Assembly: GCF_039655745.1 (NCBI RefSeq)
Contig: NZ_JBBYXI010000002.1
Location: 62,001-126,000, forward strand
Origin: Hohaiivirga grylli
Lineage (GTDB): Bacteria; Pseudomonadota; Alphaproteobacteria; Rhizobiales; Beijerinckiaceae
Length of the DNA stretch: 64,000 bases
Direction of reading: 5' to 3'
The first letter of the stretch is position 1. Every line of letters starts with the position of its first letter. Both the position numbers and the translations under genes were made by a program. Below are positions 26,401-34,698 of the stretch, one piece after another. The notes beneath the pieces are model-generated. The model saw only the letters and a program-made list of their open reading frames with translations. It searched no databases and had not been told where the DNA came from.

Positions 26401-26876
26401 GATTGTGGCTTGGCGGAAATGATTTCATTGATCTGGCCCTGACGTACAAGCGCTGGGGACCGTGCCCCCGTCGCTGCATCAGCAAAAAGAAGCTGAACAT
26501 CGCGTGCCCTGACTTCCCTGCCATTGATGCGATAGGTAGACCCATCTGCGCGCTCAATACGGCGGGAGACTTCCAGAGTATCCGTATCGTTATGCCCCGC
26601 AGGTGCCGTCCGGTCTGTATTGTCAATGGAAACGGTGACTTCTGCGGTATTGCGAGCTGGTCGTTTGCCACTCCCGGAGAAGATGACATCATCCATGCCT
26701 GAGGCACGCATGCTCTTGTATGAGCTCTCACCCATGACCCAGCGCAGAGCTTCGACAAGGTTCGATTTGCCACAACCGTTCGGCCCGATAACGCCGGTCA
26801 GGCCGGGTTCAATCAGGAAGTCGGTTGGTTCAACAAAAGTTTTGAACCCTGAGATGCGTAGGCGCGTAAGCTTCAT
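23421..26876 (-). CDS. smc: chromosome segregation protein SMC
   Basis: A 1151-residue SMC ATPase of normal length. The N-terminal head has Walker A GPNGCGKS (residues 31-38). Two long coiled coils flank a hinge around residues 515-650. The C-terminal head has the signature LLSGGEQAL near 1050 and Walker B CVLDEVDAPLDD near 1079. It organises and segregates the chromosome with kleisin partners that are not in this window. I chose the ATG at 26876; a TTG four codons earlier is possible. It is downstream of the dsbA terminator. Confidence 0.96.
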   Translation of the reverse strand: MKLTRLRISGFKTFVEPTDFLIEPGLTGVIGPNGCGKSNLVEALRWVMGESSYKSMRASGMDDVIFSGSGKRPARNTAEVTVSIDNTDRTAPAGHNDTDTLEVSRRIERADGSTYRINGREVRARDVQLLFADAATGARSPALVRQGQINEIISAKPQSRRRILEDAAGIAGLHARRHEAELRLKGAEDNLLRVEDVLREIESQSESLKKQGRQASRYRTLSAEIRRYEALSLAISFADAREEEDAARLQADEDLKKVAEETEKQTKAATAQAVAAHNLPPLRQKEAETAAAVQRLTHARTELDTEERQSKQKLENLERHIQELEQDITRGATERADAAATILRLKNEKEQLFKEEAESASSHEKAHSLVAQCKEVLAQEEATLTKLQAEVSDLNAQRSSLERSRQDEQLRHDKLVTEQQQLEQKLSEFTAAVSHQAAIDELRNNIAALAENLAAAEQRQEAARQALIIAREAEANLRAPLQEAQNNAQKLETEIRTLAKLLAPAPGMVGTAILEEITTEKGYEIALGAALGDDLDASSDVQAAVHWSIIEGDINAPLPTGVTSLAKYVSAPAALKRRLSQIGVVDSAAALSLQDQLLPGQRLVSKEGGLWRWDGFTAAADAPTPAARRLAEKNRLGDLEKAAATAEAIREKRINEMEAAQAAVKKAAQEESAAIDATRSNRQHLDRSREELARLERLETENSARITSLKAALDRINNDKKEATVRLENANTALAQFEPATELEGKLNQQRIKVAEVRTATSDAQSELHRLLSEAASRTRRSEMISADITSWSQRMERAEEAASTLNERLERARKEQKELQEAPDTYLIRRRALIAEIEKAEIQQKEASDIRAEAENILAETDRQARLALEQLSSAREARAGSQARHEASIRRLAEITHQISETLETSPAGLIELAGLNNQDALPPPEEVERKLTALKVDRERLGAVNLRAEDELTEIEEKKSGILNEKGDLEEAIKRLRQAIYSLNREGRERLLAAFDIVNAHFQNLFTTLFSGGTAELTLVDSDDPLEAGLEILARPPGKKPQTMTLLSGGEQALTAIALIFAVFLTNPSPICVLDEVDAPLDDANVERYCDLLTEMAQKTETRFVVITHNPITMARMDRLFGVTMAEKGVSQLVSVDLEAAEQLVENV

Positions 26877-26927
26877 TCTCAGTCCCAAAGCCCATTCTTG
26901 AAAAGAATGAGCCGGAAACGATCAGAT

Positions 26928-26960
26928 CAAAAAGAAACCGTCTCATATCGAGACGGTTTC
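26928..26960 (-). terminator. terminator after dsbA
   Basis: An 11-bp stem GAAACCGTCTC/GAGACGGTTTC with a five-base loop (26934-26960) is followed on the minus strand by TTTTT. It lies about 90 bases past the dsbA-like stop and before smc, so smc probably has its own promoter. Confidence 0.9.
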
Positions 26961-27048
26961 AAAGACTTATACACCTTAGTCAAGCAGTGCGGGACTTGGA
27001 AGGGCTTATCTGCGTAAGTCGCATTATCCACGCTATCCACTGGCAAAA

Positions 27049-27696
27049 TTATTTTGCAGCAGCGAGTGCCTCATCAATCTGCTTCTTGAATTCTTCAAGC
27101 GGGTAAGCACCAACAACGCGTTTGCCATTGATAAAGAAGGTTGGAGTTGCTTCAATTTTGAGAACTGTCTTGGCGCGGTTAACAACCGACTGAATACCAT
27201 CAATGATGTCTTTGTTCTTCAGGCAGGCATCAAACTGCTCATCAGACATACCCGTCTGGCGCATAATTGCGCGAAGATTGTCAGCTGGGGTTGCTGTGAA
27301 TGCCCATTTGTCCTGCATCTTGAAGAGCAGATCAGACACGGCATGGAACTTGGACTTGTCTGAACAGCGGGCCAGTACCGAGGCACCAATTGCAAGCTGG
27401 TCAAAACCAATTTCACGGCGAATATAACGAACCTTCCCAGTATCAACATAAAGCTTCTTCAGCTCTGGATAGGTTTTGTTATGAAAGTCAGCACAATGGC
27501 TGCAGGTGAAAGACGAGTATTCGTAGATGGTGACTTTGGCATCTTCAGGGCCAAGAGGCATATCACCTAATGGGCCAGCAACACCAAGCTCCATAATGGA
27601 GACACTGTCTTGAGCCTTAGCACCGTTCATTGGCAGAAAACTGGCCAAACCAGCGATAAGGCCCAGTACTGTCATGAGCGCACGACGATTAATCAT
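27049..27696 (-). CDS. DsbA-family thioredoxin-fold protein
   Basis: A 215-residue periplasmic thiol oxidoreductase of the DsbA/27 kDa outer membrane protein (Com1) type. A signal peptide (cleavage near AKA-QD, residue 28) is followed by a thioredoxin fold with the active site CSHC at residues 65-68. The cis-proline region ATPTFFINGK and a helical insertion fit the family. It lies between DUF721 and smc, a conserved neighbourhood in alphaproteobacteria. Oxidase versus isomerase activity cannot be told from sequence. Confidence 0.9.
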   Translation of the reverse strand: MINRRALMTVLGLIAGLASFLPMNGAKAQDSVSIMELGVAGPLGDMPLGPEDAKVTIYEYSSFTCSHCADFHNKTYPELKKLYVDTGKVRYIRREIGFDQLAIGASVLARCSDKSKFHAVSDLLFKMQDKWAFTATPADNLRAIMRQTGMSDEQFDACLKNKDIIDGIQSVVNRAKTVLKIEATPTFFINGKRVVGAYPLEEFKKQIDEALAAAK

Positions 27697-27793
27697 CTAC
27701 AATTACTCCATAAATAGGAAAAGTGTTCTAACTGCTTCGTGACGTAGAACGGAGTTCAAAATAAGGCAAGTGCGCTTGCTTACAATTGGTAAT

Positions 27794-28306
27794 CTAGCGG
27801 CTTTGATTTTTATTCGATGTCAGAACGCTTTTTCCCAAACGTTCTAGAGCTTCACGTAATGGCTCGTCTTCAACATTGCCAATTGCTGTTTTGATTTGCT
27901 CACGTTCATTTTCAGAAATAGGGGGGCGCTGTTGCGGCTGTTTCTCTTCCCGGTGAACAGGTCCTTGTTTCAGGACGATTTTACCTACGCATCGCCATCC
28001 AAAATAGGTGTTTACCTTTTCAATGATTAGTGGCGACTGGTGCTGCATCTCGAGTGCAAAGGCACTTTCAACGCGAATGACCAGAGTTGCAGGCATCGGG
28101 CGCTCATCCGGGTCAAAAGAAGCCCTGCGTCTCGGCCATTCCAGCTTCATTGGCCGGGTAAAGGCTGCCAGCTTTTCACCAACAATATCAGGCCATGCAA
28201 TCAGGACATCAGATGTCGCAAACCCCTGAGCTGCCAGAGAAGGGGATAAACATCCTTCTATCAGTTCAGCCAGTGGCTTGGCTTTGAGCCGGGCCTGTCT
28301 TGCCAT
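27794..28306 (-). CDS. DUF721 family protein (DciA-like)
   Basis: A 170-residue protein with the DUF721 domain (about residues 10-110), including IAWPDIVGEKLAAFTRP. The domain is shared with DciA, the helicase loader of bacteria lacking DnaC, so a role in replication initiation is possible but inferred. I chose the ATG at 28306 (MARQARLKAKPL), which has AAGG ten bases upstream, over the ATG at 28405, which adds 33 unrelated residues. It is divergent from mutY. Confidence 0.8.
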   Translation of the reverse strand: MARQARLKAKPLAELIEGCLSPSLAAQGFATSDVLIAWPDIVGEKLAAFTRPMKLEWPRRRASFDPDERPMPATLVIRVESAFALEMQHQSPLIIEKVNTYFGWRCVGKIVLKQGPVHREEKQPQQRPPISENEREQIKTAIGNVEDEPLREALERLGKSVLTSNKNQSR

Positions 28307-28466
28307 GGTTTGATGCCTTAAATTTAAAATCCAAAATGCATACTTATATGCTCGGTGATTATCGTTGTTTTCTGAACTAATGCCAATGGGGTGGATAAAA
28401 AACATTTGGGCAGAAACGACCGGCCCCTTATAAGCGGTCTCTCTTAAGAGGATTCGTTAAACACCA

Positions 28467-29525
28467 ATGATATCTGCACGCCAACCTGATAGTTCTGACT
28501 TATTGCAATGGTATGATCGCCATCAGCGTGTGTTGCCATGGCGCGCACGGCTTGGTGAAATTCCAGATCCCTATCGGGTATGGTTATCTGAAATTATGTT
28601 GCAGCAGACGACAGTCGTTGCCGTGAAGCCTTATTTTGAAAAATTTGTTACCCGTTTCCCGGACGTTTTTGCGCTTGCTGATGCGCCATCTGAAGAGGTC
28701 ATGCAGGCATGGGCCGGGCTTGGCTACTACTCACGTGCCCGCAATCTTCACGCCTGCGCCAAACAGGTTGCATATGAGTTTGGGGGCGTTTTCCCTGACA
28801 ATGAGGCTGAGCTTCTCAAGCTTCCTGGTATTGGCCCTTATACGGCGGGCGCAATCACCTCAATTGCTTTTAACAAGCCAGCTGTTGCTGTTGACGGCAA
28901 TGTTGAGCGTGTGATGACGCGCCTGTTTGCTCTGACCGACCCATTGCCGGGCGTAAAAGGGCAGGTGCGTGAAAAGGCATTATCTCTTCTACCTGAAGGG
29001 CGCTCTGGAGACTTTGCGCAGGCATTGATGGATTTGGGGGCGACCATCTGTTCTCCCAAGAAACCAGCCTGTTCCATCTGCCCATGGATGGAGCTTTGCC
29101 TTGGCCGCCGTCAGGGAATTGCGGAGACCCTGCCGGTGAAAGCTCCAAAACAGGTTCGACCGACACGGCTAGGTGCTATCTTTGTGATCGAACGTAAAGA
29201 CGGTGCCATTTTAGTTGAAACACGCCCACCATCTGGCCTGCTTGGTGGTATGGCTGCATTCCCTTCAAGCCAGTGGGCGGAGGATTATGATCTCTCCAAA
29301 GCCATGCTGGATGCGCCGATGGAGCTGCGTTGGAAACGTTTAATGGGGGAAGTCAAACATGTTTTCACCCACTTTCAGCTTTTGCTGACAGTTTATGTCG
29401 GGCGTGCAGCTTTGGATGCAGAAGCGCCAGAAGGGATGCGCTGGGTGCCTCGTAAGCATATTGATGACGAGGCTTTACCAAGTGTGATGCGTAAGGTTTT
29501 AAGCCACGCTATTTCTCAAATTTAA
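28467..29525 (+). CDS. mutY: A/G-specific adenine glycosylase
   Basis: A 352-residue base-excision enzyme that removes adenine mispaired with 8-oxoguanine. The catalytic glutamate is E42 in SEIMLQQTT, the helix-hairpin-helix LPGIGPYTAGAI is near residue 120, and the catalytic aspartate is near 141 in AVDGNVER. All four iron-sulfur cysteines are present as C-x6-C-x2-C-x5-C from about residue 194. A C-terminal NUDIX-like domain follows. It is divergent from DUF721. Confidence 0.95.
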   Translation: MISARQPDSSDLLQWYDRHQRVLPWRARLGEIPDPYRVWLSEIMLQQTTVVAVKPYFEKFVTRFPDVFALADAPSEEVMQAWAGLGYYSRARNLHACAKQVAYEFGGVFPDNEAELLKLPGIGPYTAGAITSIAFNKPAVAVDGNVERVMTRLFALTDPLPGVKGQVREKALSLLPEGRSGDFAQALMDLGATICSPKKPACSICPWMELCLGRRQGIAETLPVKAPKQVRPTRLGAIFVIERKDGAILVETRPPSGLLGGMAAFPSSQWAEDYDLSKAMLDAPMELRWKRLMGEVKHVFTHFQLLLTVYVGRAALDAEAPEGMRWVPRKHIDDEALPSVMRKVLSHAISQI

Positions 29526-29647
29526 AGAAATTTTTTTGCGGGTTTCAAGAAAATCAAAGGCATGGATTATATATAATTAAATTACGTATTGAAAATGTGG
29601 TTTAATTGTACTCTTATGAGGTTTCAACTTATAAGGCGGAGCTTATT

Positions 29648-30028
29648 TTGATCTTAAAATCTCTTCTTGTATGGTTGTGTATCATTCCTCTTGCTATTTT
29701 AAATGGCGGTTTGCGGGAACTTGTACTTGAGCCATTGCTGGGTATAAAAATAGCGTTACCATTGAGTAGCTTTTCCCTTTGCTTATTGATTTTCTTTGTC
29801 TGTTTGTGGTTCTTCCCGCGCATGCAGGGCGGGCAAGCTAGAGATTATATCCTGATCGGTATCATTTGGGTCGCTTTGACTGTTTGTTTTGAAGCTGCAT
29901 TTGGCATGTTCCGACAAGTATCCCTTCAGCAGATGCTGCAGGCTTATAACCCCCGAACCGGAAACCTCTGGTTATTGGTGGTGGTCTTTGTTGGCGTAGC
30001 CCCCTGGCTTGCCGGAAAAATAAAATGA
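29648..30028 (+). CDS. small four-helix membrane protein of unknown function
   Basis: A 126-residue hydrophobic protein with about four transmembrane segments and the motif LNGGLRELVLEP near residue 18. I prefer the TTG start at 29648 because GGAG lies about seven bases upstream; an in-frame TTG at 29606 has no such site and would add 14 polar residues. I do not recognise the family. It stands alone between mutY and ppk2 with no partner gene. Confidence 0.65.
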   Translation: MILKSLLVWLCIIPLAILNGGLRELVLEPLLGIKIALPLSSFSLCLLIFFVCLWFFPRMQGGQARDYILIGIIWVALTVCFEAAFGMFRQVSLQQMLQAYNPRTGNLWLLVVVFVGVAPWLAGKIK

Positions 30029-30098
30029 TAATCTGTGGTGCTCCGAACAAGAGGGGCGTTTGTTGGATGCCTATAACTTCCGAGGCGTAAGTTTGGTT

Positions 30099-30122
30099 AA
30101 GTGAGGAGATTACTCCTCACTT
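30099..30122. terminator. hairpin spanning the ppk2 stop codon
   Basis: A 10-bp stem AAGTGAGGAG/CTCCTCACTT has a four-base loop that contains part of the ppk2 stop codon. It lies between convergent genes (the small membrane protein and ppk2). Neither strand shows a long T run, so termination would be weak; an mRNA-end stabilising role is also possible. Confidence 0.4.
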
Positions 30123-31033
30123 TCTCCAATTAATTTATCATAAGCCACCTTGAGGTCAGCGCGCTGGTCATCATTGATTTTTGGATATTCAATATCAGCG
30201 ATACCTAGTCTTTCAGCTATGGCGGCAGCAACGATCAGGCGTGTATACCACTTGGCATTGGCCGGAACGACATACCAAGGAGCTTCCTCCGTTGCTGTCG
30301 CTTTAATCGCGGCCTCATAGTACTTCTGGTATTCATCCCAATGGGCCCGCTCTTTCAGATCAGCAGATGAGAACTTCCAGTTTTTCTCAGGTTTCTCAAT
30401 GCGCTCCAGAAAGCGCTTTTTCTGCTCATCAGGGGAAACATTGAGGAAGAATTTTAAGACGATTGTTCCGTTACGGATCAGATGCTTCTCAAAGTTGGCA
30501 ATATCTTCCAGCCGCTCATCCCAGATGTTTTTGGTAATCAGCTCGTCGGGAATACCAGATGTTCCCAGTTGTTCGGGGTGAACCCGAACAACAAGAACGT
30601 CTTCGTAATAGGAGCGGTTGAATATACCTATCCTGCCGCGCTCCGGTGTCTTTGAAGCGTAACGCCAGAGGAAACTGTGATTGAGTTCTTCTTTGGTGGG
30701 AACCTTGAAGGAGTGTACGTCGCAGCCCTGAGGGTTAATGCCAGACATGACATGCTTGATTGTACTGTCCTTGCCGGCGGCATCCATGGCCTGAACAATG
30801 ATTAGAACAGACCACTTACCCTGTGCGTAGAGTTTATCCTGAAGAGCGGAGAGCCATTCTGTGCCTCGTGCCAGAAGTTCTTTGGCCTGAGGTTTATCTT
30901 CCGAACTGATTTTATGGGTATCGTTAGGATCAAAATTCTTGAGTTTGAATTTTTTGCCGCTGGTTACGCGGTAGGGAGAAACGAAATTTTCCAGTTTCTC
31001 GAGGACTTTCTTGTGAGATTTGTCCTTGGCCAT
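30110..31033 (-). CDS. polyphosphate kinase 2 family protein
   Basis: A 307-residue PPK2-family phosphotransferase that moves phosphate between polyphosphate and nucleotides. It has Walker A MDAAGKDS (residues 83-90), the lid region and FNRSYYEDVLVVRVHP. Class assignment (GDP/ADP kinase or AMP kinase) needs comparison with characterised members. It lies downstream of ccrM on the same strand with a 69-base gap. A 13-bp inverted repeat in that gap would pair over the ribosome-binding site GAGAGGAAA of this gene. Confidence 0.9.
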   Translation of the reverse strand: MAKDKSHKKVLEKLENFVSPYRVTSGKKFKLKNFDPNDTHKISSEDKPQAKELLARGTEWLSALQDKLYAQGKWSVLIIVQAMDAAGKDSTIKHVMSGINPQGCDVHSFKVPTKEELNHSFLWRYASKTPERGRIGIFNRSYYEDVLVVRVHPEQLGTSGIPDELITKNIWDERLEDIANFEKHLIRNGTIVLKFFLNVSPDEQKKRFLERIEKPEKNWKFSSADLKERAHWDEYQKYYEAAIKATATEEAPWYVVPANAKWYTRLIVAAAIAERLGIADIEYPKINDDQRADLKVAYDKLIGESEE

Positions 31034-31036
31034 ATG

Positions 31037-31097
31037 ATTTCCTCTCTACAGATATCACTCAATATAGAGACAGATATGATTAAAGTAGAGAGGAAAT
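31037..31097 (-). promoter_or_regulatory. inverted repeat covering the ppk2 ribosome-binding site
   Basis: Perfect 13-base arms at 31037-31049 and 31085-31097 flank a 35-base spacer. In the mRNA the downstream arm contains GAGAGGAAA, the ppk2 Shine-Dalgarno sequence, four bases before the ATG. The upstream arm starts six bases after the ccrM stop. Folding would block ppk2 translation. The structure is visible; a regulatory role is inferred. Confidence 0.5.
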
Positions 31098-31102
31098 GAG
31101 TA

Positions 31103-32305
31103 TTATTGTGTGTCGCGCATCTTGGCGCGAATATCACTGCGGAATACGTCGATTGAGACAAGCTTGTTGTCGCGTTTGACATTCCAGAATGACCAGCCAT
31201 TGCAGGATGGCAGTCCTTGTGCCAGGGCACCGATCTTATGGATGGAACCAACAATGCCGGAGAGGGAGAGGGTACTATCTGCACGGACTGTTGCAGAGAA
31301 ACGCTCTTTATCATCGACCAGAACTTCACCAGCCTTGATGTACCCACCCTCAATCACAGAGAGGAATGGAACACGCACTTCCGTACGTTTCGCTGGGGCA
31401 GCTGATACAGCTTCCGGATCAAGCGGAACAACATTATCAATGCGCTGGCGGGCAGCTTTTGCATAAACCTGTTCACGCTCAAGCCCAATGAAGTTGCGAC
31501 CGAGTTTCTTGGCAACAGCACCTGTGGTGCCTGAGCCAAAGAACGGATCAAGGATCACATCACCCGGATTGCTGCATGACAGCATGATGCGGGCAAGCAG
31601 AGCCTCAGGCTTCTGGGTCGGATGAACCTTCTGGCCGTTATCATCTTTCAGACGTTCTTCACCCGTGCAAAGCGGGAAGAGCCAGTCAGAGCGCATCTGC
31701 GCATCTTCATTAGCGGCTTTCATGGCTTCGTAGTGGAACGTGTAATTCTTGGCTTCTGGGCTTTTTGAAGCCCAGATCATTGTTTCATGGGCGTTGGTAA
31801 AGCGACGACCACGAAAGTTCGGCATTGGGTTGGACTTACGCCAGACGATGTCATTCAGAATCCAGAAATCGAGATCCTGAAGCGCTGTACCGACACGGAA
31901 GATATTATGATAGGAACCGATGACCCAAAGGGTGGCGTTCTTTTTCATAACGCGGCGGCAGGCGTGCAGCCATTCACGTGTAAACCGGTCATATTCGGCA
32001 AAGCTGGCGAATTTATCCCAGTCATCATCGACAGCATCAACAAGGCTGTTGTCCGGACGAACCAGAGCATTTTCAAGCTGCAGGTTATACGGAGGATCGG
32101 CAAAAATCACATCCACACTTTCAGCCGGGAGGCTGTTAAGCGAGGCAATGCAATCTCCGACGAGAATCTCGTTGAGTGGAAGAGAGGCTGGTTCATTAAC
32201 TGGACGCAGAGCGCGCCCTATCCGGGGTGCCGATGCAGTAGGCCCGGTACGCGAGACAAAACTCCGGGCTGTGGCATCGGCAACCCCGGTACGCAAGGTA
32301 CCCAT
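31103..32305 (-). CDS. ccrM: DNA adenine methyltransferase CcrM (GANTC)
   Basis: A 400-residue beta-class adenine methyltransferase. The catalytic DPPY is at residues 70-73 followed by NLQL, and the SAM-binding DPFFGSGTTG lies near 260. The C-terminal extension of about 80 residues, ending ..RSDIRAKM, marks CcrM, the cell-cycle methylase for GANTC in alphaproteobacteria. It is longer than usual because of an arginine- and alanine-rich N-terminal extension of about 40 residues. A stop codon lies three codons before the ATG, so no earlier start exists. It is downstream of rnhB, a conserved pairing. Confidence 0.93.
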   Translation of the reverse strand: MGTLRTGVADATARSFVSRTGPTASAPRIGRALRPVNEPASLPLNEILVGDCIASLNSLPAESVDVIFADPPYNLQLENALVRPDNSLVDAVDDDWDKFASFAEYDRFTREWLHACRRVMKKNATLWVIGSYHNIFRVGTALQDLDFWILNDIVWRKSNPMPNFRGRRFTNAHETMIWASKSPEAKNYTFHYEAMKAANEDAQMRSDWLFPLCTGEERLKDDNGQKVHPTQKPEALLARIMLSCSNPGDVILDPFFGSGTTGAVAKKLGRNFIGLEREQVYAKAARQRIDNVVPLDPEAVSAAPAKRTEVRVPFLSVIEGGYIKAGEVLVDDKERFSATVRADSTLSLSGIVGSIHKIGALAQGLPSCNGWSFWNVKRDNKLVSIDVFRSDIRAKMRDTQ

Positions 32306-32429
32306 GGATTTTCACACCGATTACGCAACTGAATGTCCGGAGAATGATCTATTAAGGTAAACATACGGTTTCCAAATAGGAAACAAATTCCTAATTTTTG
32401 ATTTTATTTCACTTTTTTTGGAAAATTTT

Positions 32430-33059
32430 TCAAAGAGCCAGAATTCCCTGCCGTAACGGAGCGAAACTCATGCGGTGAAATGGGCAGGGACCATTTGCTT
32501 CAATTGCAGCCAGATGTTCTGCCGTGCCGTAGCCAACATTTCTTTCAAAACCATAGGCTGGGTATTGTTTAGAAATCTCCGCCATGAAGCGGTCACGTGT
32601 GACTTTGGCAACAATTGAAGCAGCAGCAATAGAGGCAACTTTCGCGTCACCTTTAACAATCGTTGTAACCTTACATGATAAGGGTGGCGGGTCGTTGCCA
32701 TCAACAAGAGCGATATCCGGTATAGACTTTAAACCGACTACAGCTCTTAACATTGACTGAAGTGTGGCTTGTCGGATGTTGATGCGATCAATCTCTTCAT
32801 GTGAAACTTCTGCAACGGCAACCTGTGCGGTTTTCATGATCTCTTCATAGATTATTTCACGCCGTTTAGCAGGTATCGCTTTTGAATCTCCAAGACCTTC
32901 CGGGACATTATTCAGATCAAGGATGACAGCAGCGGCAACAACCGGGCCCGCAATTGGCCCCCGGCCAACCTCATCAATGCCGACGATACACTGGTAACCT
33001 TCTGCCATGAGCTGAAGTTCGATGTCGGGTTTTAATGATGGTTTAGGGAGGCGGGCCAT
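32430..33059 (-). CDS. rnhB: ribonuclease HII
   Basis: A 209-residue endonuclease that cuts RNA in RNA-DNA hybrids and removes misincorporated ribonucleotides. The catalytic D29-E30 pair is in GIDEVGRGPIAGP, with a further aspartate in ALVDGND (near residue 118). The SIAAASIVAKVTRD block is typical. It lies between moaB and ccrM on the minus strand; rnhB-ccrM is a common alphaproteobacterial order. Confidence 0.95.
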   Translation of the reverse strand: MARLPKPSLKPDIELQLMAEGYQCIVGIDEVGRGPIAGPVVAAAVILDLNNVPEGLGDSKAIPAKRREIIYEEIMKTAQVAVAEVSHEEIDRINIRQATLQSMLRAVVGLKSIPDIALVDGNDPPPLSCKVTTIVKGDAKVASIAAASIVAKVTRDRFMAEISKQYPAYGFERNVGYGTAEHLAAIEANGPCPFHRMSFAPLRQGILAL

Positions 33060-33069
33060 AAATCTACTC

Positions 33070-33603
33070 TTATTTATGTTCGTTTAGGCGTGGCAGCAGT
33101 TCCACGAAGTTACTTGGTTTATGACGGGCATCCAGCTGTTTGGCAAGAATACCATCCCATGCATCTTTACAGGCTCCGGTCGAGCCAGGCAGCACAAAGA
33201 TATAGGTGCCATTACTGACACCGGCTGTCGCCCGGGACTGAACGGTGCAGGTGCCGACATTTTCAAAAGAGATGCGGTGAAAGAGAATGGCAAAACCATC
33301 CATGGTCTTTTCAAACAGGGGGGCTATGGCCTCCGGTGTGACGTCACGCCCTGTTAATCCCGTTCCACCTGTCGTGATAACAACATGAATGGCAGGGTCA
33401 TTAATCCATAAGCGCACCTGATTTCGGATGTCTTCGATATTATCCTGAACAATTGCGCGCGACGCCAGAACATGACCAGCGCTTTCAAGGCGGCTGACAA
33501 GTGTGTCACCAGATCGGTCATCTGACAGATTGCGTGTATCTGAGATTGTCAGAACAGCAATTGAAAGTGGGACGAAATCTGCCGTTTTTTCAGATATAGA
33601 CAC
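33070..33603 (-). CDS. moaB: molybdenum cofactor biosynthesis protein B
   Basis: A 177-residue MoaB/Mog-family protein that binds molybdopterin. The TTGGTGLTGRDVTPEA block (near residue 78) and a later LPGSTGACKDAW segment are the active-site signatures. The GTG start has GGAG eight bases upstream. It may adenylylate molybdopterin, as plant and bacterial relatives do. It lies 10 bases before rnhB. No other moa gene is present here. Confidence 0.92.
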   Translation of the reverse strand: MSISEKTADFVPLSIAVLTISDTRNLSDDRSGDTLVSRLESAGHVLASRAIVQDNIEDIRNQVRLWINDPAIHVVITTGGTGLTGRDVTPEAIAPLFEKTMDGFAILFHRISFENVGTCTVQSRATAGVSNGTYIFVLPGSTGACKDAWDGILAKQLDARHKPSNFVELLPRLNEHK

Positions 33604-33669
33604 GCCGTTTCTCCACCAGCTTTTGAGATAGAAATACTGTACTTATCGTCCTATCCCATATCTGGCGAG

Positions 33670-33698
33670 AAAAACCTGCTTCAAGCTTTCAGGTTTTA
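33670..33698 (-). terminator. terminator overlapping the YpfJ-type gene stop
   Basis: On the minus strand AAAACCTG pairs with CAGGTTTT across an 11-base loop and is followed by T residues. The stem begins within the stop codon of the zinc protease gene. Confidence 0.6.
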
Positions 33699-34565
33699 AA
33701 GGTTATCAGCCTGAAATGTATTGCAGCTATTGACGTCACCCGTTTTCAGGCCCTGCTGTAACCAGCGTACGCGTTGTGCCGAGGAACCGTGCGTAAATGA
33801 ATCCGGAACAGCGTATCCCTGAGACTGTTTCTGGAGGCGATCATCACCAATAGCTTCAGCTGCCGCAATTGCCTTTTCAATATCACCGGGTTCAAGGGAC
33901 TTATATTGTGTATTGGAATGATGGGCCCAGACACCGGCGAGGCAGTCTGCCATCAGCTCAACACGAACAGAAATTTTGTTGGCTTCAGGGCCACCTAACT
34001 GACGTTGGCGCTGCTGTGCTGCATCCAGAACACCGAGTTGCTTTTCAACATGGTGACCAACCTCATGGGCAATGACATAGGCATAGGCGAAATCTCCCCC
34101 GGCCCGAAAGCGCTGCTGCATTTCCTGAAAGAAGGTGAGATCAATATAAACAGTCTGATCAAGCGGGCAGTAGAAAGGCCCCATCGCAGACTGGGCAAAG
34201 CCACAGCCTGAACGTGTTGCATTGCTGAAAAGAACCAGTTTTGGATTTTGGTACGGCTTACCGATCTGTTGGGGGAAAACCGTTTTCCAGACATCTTCAG
34301 TATTGCCGAGAACAGCAGACGCAAAACGACCAACCTGATCATCGGGTGCGCCTTGGCGACCAACCTGTTGTTGCTGCTGCTGGGAGCCGCCACCAGAAAG
34401 CATTTCGGCGCCGCCAATGAGAAGGCGGGGATCAATACCCAAACCCCAGCTTATCAGGAACAGGATGATGATTGTGCCAATACCCAAGCCACCTTTACCG
34501 CCTGGAATACGGCTGCCTCGTCTGTCTTCAACATTGCTGGAGGTTCGAAAGTTATCCCATCTCAT
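33696..34565 (-). CDS. YpfJ-type neutral zinc metallopeptidase
   Basis: A 289-residue membrane-anchored putative zinc peptidase. It opens MRWDNFRTSSNVEDRRG, the family's usual N-terminus, which decided the ATG at 34565 over one 23 codons earlier. One hydrophobic segment (about residues 33-48) anchors it. A glutamine-rich stretch follows, then the zinc motif HEVGHH near residue 166. The tail has GSSAQRVRWLQQG, also typical. Substrates are unknown. It is monocistronic, closed by the terminator overlapping its stop. Confidence 0.9.
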   Translation of the reverse strand: MRWDNFRTSSNVEDRRGSRIPGGKGGLGIGTIIILFLISWGLGIDPRLLIGGAEMLSGGGSQQQQQQVGRQGAPDDQVGRFASAVLGNTEDVWKTVFPQQIGKPYQNPKLVLFSNATRSGCGFAQSAMGPFYCPLDQTVYIDLTFFQEMQQRFRAGGDFAYAYVIAHEVGHHVEKQLGVLDAAQQRQRQLGGPEANKISVRVELMADCLAGVWAHHSNTQYKSLEPGDIEKAIAAAEAIGDDRLQKQSQGYAVPDSFTHGSSAQRVRWLQQGLKTGDVNSCNTFQADNL

Positions 34566-34698
34566 GGGCAAAAAATCCTGAAGTCTGTATCTTTTAAAGT
34601 GAGGGGTACCGTGAAGTACCCTGTTAAGGTTCACATATAGGATAGAATAAGCTGCCGCCCAGCCTTATTAAATATAATTGTAGAATTATTTTGTGAAC

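Noticed and set aside
27763..27781. short hairpin between DUF721 and dsbA
   Set aside because: Stem has a mismatch and only a broken T run; too weak to call a terminator.
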